This document shows positions 29,489 to 37,060 of a DNA stretch of 64,000 nucleotides, piece after piece. The DNA lies in assembly GCA_903857865.1 (NCBI GenBank), contig CAIOGO010000004.1:62001-126000 (forward strand), in the 5' to 3' direction. How positions within the stretch are numbered: position 1 is the stretch's first letter; each line of letters starts with the position of its first letter. A program made the position numbers and the translations under genes. Below the pieces are notes generated by a model. It had not been told where the DNA came from. It saw only the letters and a program-made list of their open reading frames with translations, and did no database searches. This stretch comes from an uncultured bacterium. Its GTDB lineage: Bacteria; Bipolaricaulota; Bipolaricaulia; UBA7950; UBA9294.

Positions 29489-29689
29489 TCTGGAAGCGTT
29501 CGGGCCTCGGTGAGGCCATAGAAGAGGATGTGAGGGTGGCGAGCGTGCTCGTCACCCTTGCCTTGTTTGGCGCAGCTGTAGGTTCTCGGGCGTCGCACGG
29601 TGACAGCGGGTCGGCTTGGAGGCAGAATCGTCTGTGCCGGACGCACCACCGGGTGATGGGCGGAAGGGTGGCGCTGCGAGGAGAGTGGC

Positions 29690-30601
29690 GTGGTCAAAGG
29701 GTTGACGCTCGGAAAGGCTGACGAGGACGCGCAGAGGGCGGCGAAGCAGTCGTCGTCCGTTGAGCTTCTCGTGCAGCATCGAGCGCTCGAAGTGACGCGG
29801 CACCGAATCGCCGCTGGGAAGCACTTCTACCTTGACGAGGCGAGCGAGTGGTCGGGGTTCGAGTTCTTGTATGTGATTCGGGGCACGCTCACGCTCTCGA
29901 GCGGCGAGGGCAAGACGGCGGTCCATGAGGGCGAGTACCTCCACCACCACGGCCTACCAGAGCGAGCATACTTCCGAGTTGATGAAGACCTCGAGCTGCT
30001 CATGGTTTCGTCCCCGCCGAGCTATCACCTGGTCAAGGACGAGATCCAAGAGATCATGGCGCTGGCGCGATCCGTCGAAGAGAAGGACGAGGCGACGGAG
30101 GGCCATTGCCATCGACTTGAGCGTTTGGCCATCCGCACGGGGGAGCGACTGGGTCTGCCCGGGCAGCGGCTGATCGATCTCTCGTACGGCGCGTACCTGC
30201 ACGATGTGGGCAAGGTGCGCGTGCCCGATGGCATCTTGAACAAGCCGGGCCGACTCACGGATGAGGAGTGGGTGGAGATGCGGCGCCACCCGGAGCACGG
30301 GGCGGCGATGCTCCGCGAGAAGAGCTTCCTCAGGGCGGCAGCCCAGATCGTCGTCAGCCATCACGAGAACTACGACGGAAGCGGCTACCCACATGGTCTG
30401 CGCGGCGAGGAAATTCCCATGGAGGCGCGCGTTGTCTCGGTCGTCGATGCGTACGACGCCATCACCTCGGAGCGGCCCTACCAAGTTGCGGGGGCGAAGT
30501 CCAAGGCGGTCCAGGAGCTGCGGCTAAACGCGGGGACGCAGTTCGATCCGCGGGTCGTGCGGGCGTTCTTGTCGGTGATCGGGGAGGACGAGCTTGCGTA
30601 G
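29690..30601 (+). CDS. cupin plus HD-GYP protein, putative c-di-GMP phosphodiesterase
   Basis: A 303-residue cytoplasmic protein. Residues about 25-105 form a cupin-like barrel (FLYVIRGTLTLSSGEGKTAV, then EGEYLHHHGLPERAYF). The HD-GYP domain spans about residues 125-300, with LHDVGKVRVPDGILNKPGRL near 170, RHPEHGAAML, HHENYDGSGYPHGLRG near 224 and VVDAYDAITSERPY. HD-GYP enzymes hydrolyse c-di-GMP; the cupin could be the sensor. The GTG start has GAGGAG at good distance. It overlaps a small membrane-protein gene at its end. Confidence 0.85.
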   Translation: MVKGLTLGKADEDAQRAAKQSSSVELLVQHRALEVTRHRIAAGKHFYLDEASEWSGFEFLYVIRGTLTLSSGEGKTAVHEGEYLHHHGLPERAYFRVDEDLELLMVSSPPSYHLVKDEIQEIMALARSVEEKDEATEGHCHRLERLAIRTGERLGLPGQRLIDLSYGAYLHDVGKVRVPDGILNKPGRLTDEEWVEMRRHPEHGAAMLREKSFLRAAAQIVVSHHENYDGSGYPHGLRGEEIPMEARVVSVVDAYDAITSERPYQVAGAKSKAVQELRLNAGTQFDPRVVRAFLSVIGEDELA

Positions 30602-30767
30602 CCCATCGCTCGGTCGTTGGAAGCACCTGGCGATCCTGATTCCCCTCGGATTGGCCATCGGCGCGATCGGTGGCCTCGTGTGGAAGGATCTGTTGTTCGG
30701 CATCGCCGTGGGAGGAGGATTCGCCGTGCTCTATGGCCTGCTCTTCGCCCTGCGCAACGTGAGGTAG
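30594..30767 (+). CDS. small membrane protein with TTG start
   Basis: A 57-residue product: a basic N-terminus (LRSPSLGRWKHL) and two hydrophobic segments (AILIPLGLAIGAIGGLVW and LLFGIAVGGGFAVLYGLLFA). GGGGAGG lies six bases before the TTG at 30594, inside the end of the HD-GYP gene, which it overlaps by 8 nt. The layout recalls small AtpZ-like or DUF-type membrane proteins, but I cannot name a family. Probably translated together with the HD-GYP protein. Confidence 0.6.
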   Translation: MRSPSLGRWKHLAILIPLGLAIGAIGGLVWKDLLFGIAVGGGFAVLYGLLFALRNVR

Positions 30768-30787
30768 CGCAGAGAGAAGGGACCGCG

Positions 30788-30908
30788 GCCATGGCTCTGC
30801 CGACGGGAAGCCATGGCTAGGGAGAAGGGGGCAGCCTAGGCTGCCCCCTTCTCCTGGCCTTCTATGCCCTCTTCTGGTCTCACCCAGAGAGACAGTCTCC
30901 CTCTCTGG
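30788..30908. repeat. hairpin cluster B: three perfect inverted repeats
   Basis: Between convergent genes. Stems: 30788-30796 with 30809-30817; 30821-30854, a perfect 34-nt palindrome with half-site GGAGAAGGGGGCAG and centre CCTAGG; 30884-30891 with 30901-30908, which ends exactly at the neighbouring stop codon region. The middle element shares GAGAAGGG-GCAG with the 25340-25370 hairpin of cluster A. Confidence 0.85.
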
Positions 30909-32228
30909 CTACAGCTTCGGCATCAGGGTCGCGAACGCTCGCTCGAGGTCCGGCTGCCCGATCTCCTGTAGCTCGTAGCGAACGCGCGTCGTCGGGACCT
31001 TGAACTTGAGGAGTCGACCGAGGTCGATGGGGGTTCCAATGACGATGGCGTCGCACTCCACGCGGTCGACCGTCTTCTGGAGATCGCGTATCTGCTTCTC
31101 ACCGTAGCCCATGGCGGGGAGCAGCTTGCCGATGTCGGGGTACTTGCGGAACGTCGCGGTGAGGGAGTCGACCGTGTAGGGACGAGGGTCGACGAGTTCC
31201 GCGGCACCGAAGCGCTGGGCGGCGATCACGCCGGCCCCATACTCCATCCCGCCATGCGTGAGCGTCGGGCCGTCCTCGATCACCAGGACACGCTTGCCGC
31301 GAATGATGCTGGGATCGTCGACCTGGATTGGGGAGGCGGCCTCGATCACGAGCGCGTGGGGGTTCATCCCCATCACGTTCTCGCGGACGAAGTGGATGTC
31401 CTCAAGCGACGCGGTGTCGACCTTGTTGATGATGATCACGTCGGCCAACCGCACGTTCACACCGCTCGGGTAATAGAGCAGCTCGTGGCCGGCGCGGTGC
31501 GGGTCGACGACGACAATGGAGAGGTCGGGTTTGTAGAAGCAGAAGTCGTTGTTGCCGCCGTCCCAGATGATGACGTCTGCCTCTTTCTCGGCTGCGCGGA
31601 GGATCTTCTCGTAGTCGACGCCGGCATAGACGATGGTCCCGTTGTCGATGTGGGGCTCGTACTCCTCCCGCTCCTCGATCGTGCAGTGATGCTTCTCGAG
31701 GTCGGCATACGTCGCAAAGCGCTGGACTTCTTGCGCGACGAGGTCGCCATACGGCATGGGGTGACGAATGACGGCGAGCTTCTTCCCCTTCGCTTTCAGG
31801 ATGTCGCACACGCGACGCGTCGTTTGGCTCTTTCCGGAGCCCGTCCGGACCGCAGTAATCGACACGAGGGGCTTCACGGACTTCACCATCGTGGAGGCAG
31901 GCCCGAGCAGTATGAAGTCCGCGCCGGCTGCATTCACCTCGGCCGAGCGTTCCATGACGTACTGATTCGAGACGTCGCTGTAGCTGAACACCACGAGATC
32001 CGCTTTCTCTTCCTTGATCAGGGTCAGCAACTCGCTCTCCGCGTGGATGGCGATCCCGTTCGGATAGAGCTTGCCCGCCAGTTCGTGCGGGTACATCCGC
32101 CCAGCGATGTCCGGGATCTGCGTGGCCGTGAACGCGACGACTTCGTAGTCCTGATGGTTCCGGAAGTAGACGTTGAAGTTATGGAAGTCGCGGCCGGCAG
32201 CCCCCATGATGATGACCCGTCGTTTCAT
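30909..32228 (-). CDS. COG2403 predicted GTPase, cyclic 2,3-diphosphoglycerate synthetase-like
   Basis: A 439-residue P-loop protein. VIIMGAAGRDFHNFNVYFRN is the characteristic opening, the Walker A loop TAVRTGSGKSQTTR lies near residues 125-138, IIWDGGNND and ADVIIINKVDTAS (the latter NKxD-like) follow. The family includes archaeal cyclic 2,3-diphosphoglycerate synthetases, which close 2,3-diphosphoglycerate with ATP, and uncharacterised bacterial relatives. Whether this bacterium makes that compatible solute is unknown. A GAGGGAG site precedes the ATG. It is monocistronic and converges on hairpin cluster B. Confidence 0.8.
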   Translation of the reverse strand: MKRRVIIMGAAGRDFHNFNVYFRNHQDYEVVAFTATQIPDIAGRMYPHELAGKLYPNGIAIHAESELLTLIKEEKADLVVFSYSDVSNQYVMERSAEVNAAGADFILLGPASTMVKSVKPLVSITAVRTGSGKSQTTRRVCDILKAKGKKLAVIRHPMPYGDLVAQEVQRFATYADLEKHHCTIEEREEYEPHIDNGTIVYAGVDYEKILRAAEKEADVIIWDGGNNDFCFYKPDLSIVVVDPHRAGHELLYYPSGVNVRLADVIIINKVDTASLEDIHFVRENVMGMNPHALVIEAASPIQVDDPSIIRGKRVLVIEDGPTLTHGGMEYGAGVIAAQRFGAAELVDPRPYTVDSLTATFRKYPDIGKLLPAMGYGEKQIRDLQKTVDRVECDAIVIGTPIDLGRLLKFKVPTTRVRYELQEIGQPDLERAFATLMPKL

Positions 32229-32301
32229 GCGATTGTCTCCCTCTGTTGCAGGACTCGAATGTCCGCATTATGCGGTGCGGGGGAAACGTCTTCAAGGAGG
32301 C

Positions 32302-32330
32302 TTGTGCAGAGCAGTACGCGCGCTTATCAT
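32302..32330 (+). promoter_or_regulatory. promoter of the CDP-alcohol phosphatidyltransferase gene
   Basis: TTGTGC (32302-32307), 17-bp spacer, TATCAT (32325-32330). The start codon at 32339 is only 8 nt downstream, so the mRNA should be leaderless. Confidence 0.55.
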
Positions 32331-32338
32331 CGCATGCC

Positions 32339-32851
32339 ATGTCCGTCGCCAACCTCATCACGCTTGCCCGCGGGGCGCTCGTGGCGCCGGTCGTCTACCT
32401 CCTCCTCTCGGGTCAGCGCACGGCCGCCGCAGTCCTCTTCGTCGTCGTCTGCATCGGTGACATCGTCGACGGCATGGTGGCGCGGGCCCGCCATGAGGTG
32501 ACGCCTCTTGGGAAGGCTCTGGATCCGATTGTGGACAAGGCGCTGTACGTGTCGCTCCTTTCCGCGCTGCTCGTGCTCACAGAACTGTCCCCATGGGCGT
32601 ACGGGGCGTTTCTGGCTCCGCAGTTCGGCCTTGGCGTAGGTGCAATCTTCCTGCAGGTGAGGAGGCGGAAGGTCCAGGCGGCGCGCCTCATAGGGAAGGC
32701 TGCTTCTCTGCTGTCGTTCCTTGCGCTCCTCTTCCTGCTCGTGCGCTGGCCCGGAGGCCCGGAGCTCTTCTACGCGGCGATCGCCGCGACGTACGCGGCC
32801 GGTGTGGACTACTACCTCGCCGCGCGCTCGCTGGAGAAGTCGACCCCGTAG
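32339..32851 (+). CDS. CDP-alcohol phosphatidyltransferase
   Basis: A 170-residue membrane enzyme that transfers a phosphatidyl group from CDP-diacylglycerol to an alcohol, for example glycerol 3-phosphate (PgsA-like). The family motif D-x2-D-G-x2-A-R-x8-G-x3-D-x3-D is complete: DIVDGMVARARHEVTPLG followed by KALDPIVD near residues 44-70. About four to six membrane segments are seen. The alcohol substrate cannot be told. There is no Shine-Dalgarno site; the promoter is directly upstream. Its 3' end overlaps the convergent rluD-like gene by 40 nt. Confidence 0.85.
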   Translation: MSVANLITLARGALVAPVVYLLLSGQRTAAAVLFVVVCIGDIVDGMVARARHEVTPLGKALDPIVDKALYVSLLSALLVLTELSPWAYGAFLAPQFGLGVGAIFLQVRRRKVQAARLIGKAASLLSFLALLFLLVRWPGGPELFYAAIAATYAAGVDYYLAARSLEKSTP

Positions 32852-33726
32852 GTGTCCCACGGGAAGGTGGCTGGGGGCGGCGCCTCGAACGTGAGCGTCG
32901 CGCCGGTCGCGGGGTGTAGGATCGTGAGCTTCCATGCGTGCAGAAGGAGGTTCGCGTTGGGCGGGCCGCCGTACAGCGTGTCGCCGACGACGGGGTGGCC
33001 GATGTATGTGAAGTGCACGCGGATCTGGTGAGTTCTTCCAGTCCGAGGGCGCACGAGAACAAGCGAGCGGTCCAACTGACGCTGGAGGACGCGGAATTCC
33101 GTCTGGGCCGTGCGGCCGTCCAGGCGGACGGCCATTCGGCGGGGCGCACGAGGATCGCGACCGACGGGCGCATCAATGCACCCCTCGGATTCGCCGAACG
33201 ATCCCACCACGAGCGCGACGTACAGCTTCTCGACGACGCGTTCCGCGAATTGGCGCTTCAGCGACGCCAAGGCGCGCGGGGTCTTCGCAACGACGAGGAT
33301 GCCTGTCGTTTCCTTGTCGATCCGATGGACGATGCCGGGACGAGCAGGGTCGTCGGACGCGGGCAGGGTCCTCGTCGCCAGCAAACCCTCCACGAGCGTG
33401 GTCTTTCCAGTGGTTCCTGCTCCGGGATGGACGATGAGTCCCGCCGGTTTATTCACCGCCAGCACCTCGCTGTCCTCGTATACGATGTCCAGGGGCAACG
33501 GCGCCGGGGTTAGGATCTGGGGCATTCTCTGTTCCCAAGCGACTTGCTCGCCGATGCGAAGGCGGTGAGACGGCTGCAGGACCGGGCGGCCGCCGATCGA
33601 GACGCGTCCGTCTCGGATTTGCCGCTGGATCTCCGCACGAGAAACGTGACCCTCCAGCGCGACCAGGAATTGGTCGAGGCGGCGACCTTGATCTTCGGGG
33701 CCGATCTTTCGGGAGATCTGTTCCAT
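32812..33726 (-). CDS. rluD: RluD-family large-subunit pseudouridine synthase
   Basis: A 304-residue enzyme that isomerises uridines of 23S rRNA to pseudouridine. An S4 domain occupies about residues 15-70 (RLDQFLVALEGHVSRAEIQR). The catalytic motif HRIDKETTG with the essential Asp lies near residue 132, and RPRTGRTHQIRVHFTYIGHP and GDTLYGG follow, all typical of RluC/RluD. Which uridines are modified is not certain. The start at 33726 is one of several in-frame options. It is divergent from nusA. Confidence 0.88.
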   Translation of the reverse strand: MEQISRKIGPEDQGRRLDQFLVALEGHVSRAEIQRQIRDGRVSIGGRPVLQPSHRLRIGEQVAWEQRMPQILTPAPLPLDIVYEDSEVLAVNKPAGLIVHPGAGTTGKTTLVEGLLATRTLPASDDPARPGIVHRIDKETTGILVVAKTPRALASLKRQFAERVVEKLYVALVVGSFGESEGCIDAPVGRDPRAPRRMAVRLDGRTAQTEFRVLQRQLDRSLVLVRPRTGRTHQIRVHFTYIGHPVVGDTLYGGPPNANLLLHAWKLTILHPATGATLTFEAPPPATFPWDTYGVDFSSERAAR

Positions 33727-33742
33727 CGCGTCAGGGATTCGT

Positions 33743-33771
33743 TTGTCCGCGCTCGCGGACTTCCGTATAAT
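33743..33771 (+). promoter_or_regulatory. sigma-70 promoter of nusA
   Basis: TTGTCC (33743-33748), 17-bp spacer, consensus TATAAT (33766-33771). It gives a leader of about 135 nt before the start at 33913. Confidence 0.75.
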
Positions 33772-33801
33772 GCCCTCGTCGCGTATCCGAGCGAGCGAGG
33801 G

Positions 33802-33830
33802 GTGGTCGCCCCAGGGCGACCACGTTGTTT
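33802..33830 (+). promoter_or_regulatory. terminator-like hairpin in the nusA leader
   Basis: GTGGTCGCCC (33802-33811), CA, GGGCGACCAC (33814-33823), followed by GTTGTTT. A 10-bp perfect stem with a T-rich 3' side lies between promoter and start codon, so it could act as an attenuator through which NusA controls its own gene. Confidence 0.5.
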
Positions 33831-33912
33831 CCTGCGTGAGGGTATGGAAAGAGGGACGAGAAGTCCACTTCCGCGGGGGGTGGGCGAGGATGCGTGGCGG
33901 AGACGGAAGACG

Positions 33913-34872
33913 ATGAACATTGAGTTTATTGAGGCGCTGGAAGAGATGGCAAAGGAGAAAGGGATCCCGCGAGAGGATCTCTATGCGGCCGTTCGCAAGG
34001 GACTTGCCGCCGCGTTCGCAGAAGAGCACGGGCTCGACGATGAGGACATCGACGTCGAGATCGACCAGCACTCCGGCGACATCACCATTCGAGGCCAGCG
34101 TATCGATCTTGCCAAGTTCGGGAGGATTGCGACGAAGAAGGCCGAGGAGACGATCCGACAGGAGATCGTCCAGCGACGTCGGGAGATCGTCCATGGCTTG
34201 TTTGCGTCGCGCGTCGGTGAAGTGATCAGTGGATCGATCCACCGATTCGAGGGGAAGAGCGTGTGGGTCAACCTCGGAGAAGCCGAAGCGATTCTTCCTG
34301 AGGCGGAGCGGATTCCCGGGGAGCGGTACCACGCCGGCGAGCGGCTGCGCGCGTATCTCGTCAGCGTCGAGGAGACGCAGGGCGACCCGCGAATTCTCCT
34401 GTCTCGGACGCGGAAAGAGTTCGTCGCCGCCCTCATGCGGCTTGAGGTTCCCGAGTTGGAGGAAGGCATCCTGGTGATACGCGCCATTGCGCGCGAGCCG
34501 GGACGTCGCTCGAAAGTGGCGGTCGAGTCCCTCGATCGCAACGTAGATCCGGTGGGGACGTGCGTCGGGGCGGGAGGCGCCCGCGTGCGCATGGTCACGC
34601 GCGAACTGTCGGGGGAGAAGATCGATCTCGTCCGGTGGAGCGATGACCTGGTCCAGCTGTTGAAGAATGGACTCGAGCCGGCCCGTGTCCTTTCGGTGGA
34701 ACTCAACGAGGAGACGAGGAAAGCGAAGGTCGTCGTGCCGGACGACGAGCTCTCCTTGGCCATCGGGAAGGGCGGCCAGAACGTGCGACTGACCGCGAAG
34801 CTCCTCGGGTACGACATCGACGTGACGAGCCCGTCCGAAAGCGCGGCTGCCGCAGCCGCAGCCGCAGTCTAG
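33913..34872 (+). CDS. nusA: transcription termination/antitermination factor NusA
   Basis: A 319-residue RNA polymerase-binding factor controlling pausing, termination and rRNA antitermination. The N-terminal domain starts MNIEFIEALEEMAKEKGI. The S1 domain (GSIHRFEGKSVWVNLG) begins near residue 105, KH1 follows after EPGRRSKVAVES, and KH2 holds LAIGKGGQNVRL near residue 280. It ends in an alanine-rich tail and lacks the C-terminal acidic repeats of E. coli NusA, as in many bacteria. The usual neighbours rimP and infB are absent here. GGAGACGGAAG precedes the ATG. Confidence 0.94.
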   Translation: MNIEFIEALEEMAKEKGIPREDLYAAVRKGLAAAFAEEHGLDDEDIDVEIDQHSGDITIRGQRIDLAKFGRIATKKAEETIRQEIVQRRREIVHGLFASRVGEVISGSIHRFEGKSVWVNLGEAEAILPEAERIPGERYHAGERLRAYLVSVEETQGDPRILLSRTRKEFVAALMRLEVPELEEGILVIRAIAREPGRRSKVAVESLDRNVDPVGTCVGAGGARVRMVTRELSGEKIDLVRWSDDLVQLLKNGLEPARVLSVELNEETRKAKVVVPDDELSLAIGKGGQNVRLTAKLLGYDIDVTSPSESAAAAAAAAV

Positions 34873-35080
34873 GGCCGCAAACGATCCGCCCGCGCTCCTG
34901 GATCCGCCGCGGGAAACGCTGCTCCTCGATCGAAGGGCCGCGTAGCGTTCTCGCAGCCCAATGAAGACAGCCTCAGGCAAGTGCCCGGACGTGTGCCGTT
35001 CGTGGCGATCCCCTATGCGGGCGTGTCTCCTTCCTGCCCTCGCGCCGTTGCCGCGTCCATGCCGCAACGAAGGAAGAGGG

Positions 35081-35086
35081 TATAAT
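35081..35086 (+). promoter_or_regulatory. -10 box upstream of rny
   Basis: Consensus TATAAT, 34 nt before the rny start; no convincing -35 at 17 bp. Confidence 0.5.
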
Positions 35087-35120
35087 CGGACGCAAACTGG
35101 GCGAAGGGGAGTGGCGAGGC

Positions 35121-36638
35121 TTGGGCACAGTACTGAACACGGTCAGCGCGATAGTCAGCTTGGTGGCCGCCGTGCTCATCGGCCTGTTGATAGGGAGCGT
35201 ACCTCGCCGCCGGAGAGAAGCCGAGATTGTCGCTCAGGCCGAAGAGGAAGCGGATCGCCTCAAGAAAGAGAAGCTCCTCGAGGGGCGTCAGCACATCGAG
35301 GAGCTGAAGGACGAGTTCGAGGAGCGGGCCAAGCGGCGCGAGGAGGAAGTTGCCCGCGCCGAGGCGCGCATCCTTCGCCGGGAGGATCGACTCGGCAAGA
35401 AAGCGTCTCAGCTTGAGAAGACTGAGGATTCCCTGCGCGTCGACGAAGAAGAAATGCTCCGACTGAAGGAAGAGGGGATACGTCTTCTCGAGCAGGAGAA
35501 GCAGCAACTCGAGCACACCGCGGAGTGGACGCGCGAGCAAGCGCGCGAGCACCTGCTCAAGGTCGTGGAGAACGAGTCCCAGCTCTACTTCTCGAAAAAG
35601 ATGGAGGAGATCGAGCGCAAGGCGCGCGACGAGGCCGAGGAACGAGCGGCCCACATCGTGGCTACCGCGGTTCAGCGATACGCCGTCGAGTACATCGAGC
35701 AGAACGCGGTCAGCTCTGTCCCTCTGCCGTCAGAGGACTTCAAGGGCCGGATCATCGGCCGCGAGGGACGCAACATCAAGACGTTCGAGGCTCTAACAGG
35801 CGTCGAGTTGCTGGTTGACGACACGCCCGAGATGGTCGTTCTTTCCTGTTTCAACCCCCTGCGGCGGGAGGTGGCGCGCATGGCGCTGACTCGGCTGATC
35901 GAGGACGGCCGGATCCACCCCGCACAGATCGAAGAGAAGGTGCAGCGCGCGAAGGCGCGTCTCGCGGACCGTGTCAAGGAGGAAGGGAAGAAGGCGGCGT
36001 TCGATCTTGGGATCGATCTTCATCCCGAGTTGGCCGCACTCCTCGGGCGGCTCCGCTATCGCACGAGCTATGGCCAGAACCAGCTCGTCCACTCGATCGA
36101 AGTGAGTGTCGTAGCGAAGATCCTTGCCGACGAGCTTGGGTTGAACGCGAAGAAGGCGAAGAGGGCCGGCCTTCTGCACGACATCGGAAAGGCCGTTGAC
36201 CACGAGGTCGACGGGCCGCACGCTCTGATCAGCGCCGATCTAGCGCGGCGGTATGGCGAGAGCCACGACGTGGTGCAGGCGATCGCCGCCCACCATGAGG
36301 ACATCGAGGCGGTGGGAATCCTCGACGTGCTCGTCCAAGCCGCCGACGCGCTCTCCGCTGCGCGCCCCGGGGCGCGCCAGGAAACCTACGAACGATACGT
36401 CCAGCGGCTGCACGATCTCGAAGAGCTGTGCCGGTCGTTCCCGGCGGTCCAAGAGGCCTACGCGATCCAGGCGGGACGTGAAGTCCGCGTGATGGTCCAG
36501 CCCGACCGAGCGAACGACGAGCTTGCCGCCAAGCTGGCCTATGACATTGCGCGAGCGATCGAAGAGGAATTGAGTTACCCCGGCGAGATCAAGGTCAATG
36601 TCGTGCGACACACACAATTCTCTGAGAACGCGAAGTAG
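35121..36638 (+). CDS. rny: ribonuclease Y
   Basis: A 505-residue membrane-anchored endoribonuclease that starts mRNA decay. The order of domains is canonical: one N-terminal membrane segment (about residues 8-25), a long charged coiled coil to about 190, a KH domain with GRIIGREGRNIKTFE near 206, and an HD domain with GLLHDIGKAVDHE near 350 and AAHHEDIEAV. The start is TTG, with GAAGGGGAG upstream. It heads a run rny - spoVS - PpiC/TPR - mazG - DUF4911 - yqeG. Confidence 0.95.
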   Translation: MGTVLNTVSAIVSLVAAVLIGLLIGSVPRRRREAEIVAQAEEEADRLKKEKLLEGRQHIEELKDEFEERAKRREEEVARAEARILRREDRLGKKASQLEKTEDSLRVDEEEMLRLKEEGIRLLEQEKQQLEHTAEWTREQAREHLLKVVENESQLYFSKKMEEIERKARDEAEERAAHIVATAVQRYAVEYIEQNAVSSVPLPSEDFKGRIIGREGRNIKTFEALTGVELLVDDTPEMVVLSCFNPLRREVARMALTRLIEDGRIHPAQIEEKVQRAKARLADRVKEEGKKAAFDLGIDLHPELAALLGRLRYRTSYGQNQLVHSIEVSVVAKILADELGLNAKKAKRAGLLHDIGKAVDHEVDGPHALISADLARRYGESHDVVQAIAAHHEDIEAVGILDVLVQAADALSAARPGARQETYERYVQRLHDLEELCRSFPAVQEAYAIQAGREVRVMVQPDRANDELAAKLAYDIARAIEEELSYPGEIKVNVVRHTQFSENAK

Positions 36639-36654
36639 CGCAGCGAGGCGGGCA

Positions 36655-37056
36655 ATGAAAGTGCTCTGGGCGTCCGCGACGACGGATCCGACAGCCGCGC
36701 GTGGCGCCGTTGCGAGCGGAGTTCGCGAGGCGGGTGCCGCCGAGGCTCAGGTCGGCGGTTCCTGCGTCATGAACCGGGCCGTGGGAGACGTTGCCCGAGA
36801 GTGCTTGGTGTGCGCAGCGTGCGGTGTGGATGCGTTCTGGGCCCCGGGATTCGCCAGCGCCCAGGCTGCGGAGGATGAAGGGGAAGGACGGGGATCTGCT
36901 TCCGGGTCTGTCCTCGGCAACGACGTCCGCACGGCGACGTGTCGAGCGCGTCGTGACCGAGTGGGCGACGTCCTGCGCAAGGGTTCCTTGTTCCGCGAAG
37001 GCCGCGTCTGTACCATTCGGACGAATCCTGCAATTCTGGTCAAGGGAGTGACGTAG
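36655..37056 (+). CDS. SpoVS-related protein with C-terminal extension
   Basis: A 133-residue protein. The first about 60 residues ([20 protein letters not shown], then [20 protein letters not shown]) follow SpoVS/Alba-like proteins, and the rny-spoVS order seen in many bacteria supports the assignment. SpoVS is normally about 86 residues; here about 45 extra residues follow, rich in Gly, Ser and Arg. SpoVS supports spore coat assembly in Bacillus, but its homologues occur in non-sporulating bacteria with unknown role. It begins 16 nt after rny and ends 4 nt before the next gene. Confidence 0.7.
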   Translation: MKVLWASATTDPTAARGAVASGVREAGAAEAQVGGSCVMNRAVGDVARECLVCAACGVDAFWAPGFASAQAAEDEGEGRGSASGSVLGNDVRTATCRARRDRVGDVLRKGSLFREGRVCTIRTNPAILVKGVT

Positions 37057-37060
37057 AGCG

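Noticed and set aside
29531-29721. short frame VRVASVLVTLALFGAAVGSRA with a signal-peptide-like start
   Set aside because: Poor ribosome-site spacing, a product of low quality after the first 20 residues, and it overlaps the well-supported HD-GYP start; not enough support to call.
33727-35067. N-terminal extension of the RluD frame by 447 codons
   Set aside because: It runs antisense through nusA; the S4 domain starts normally near 33726.
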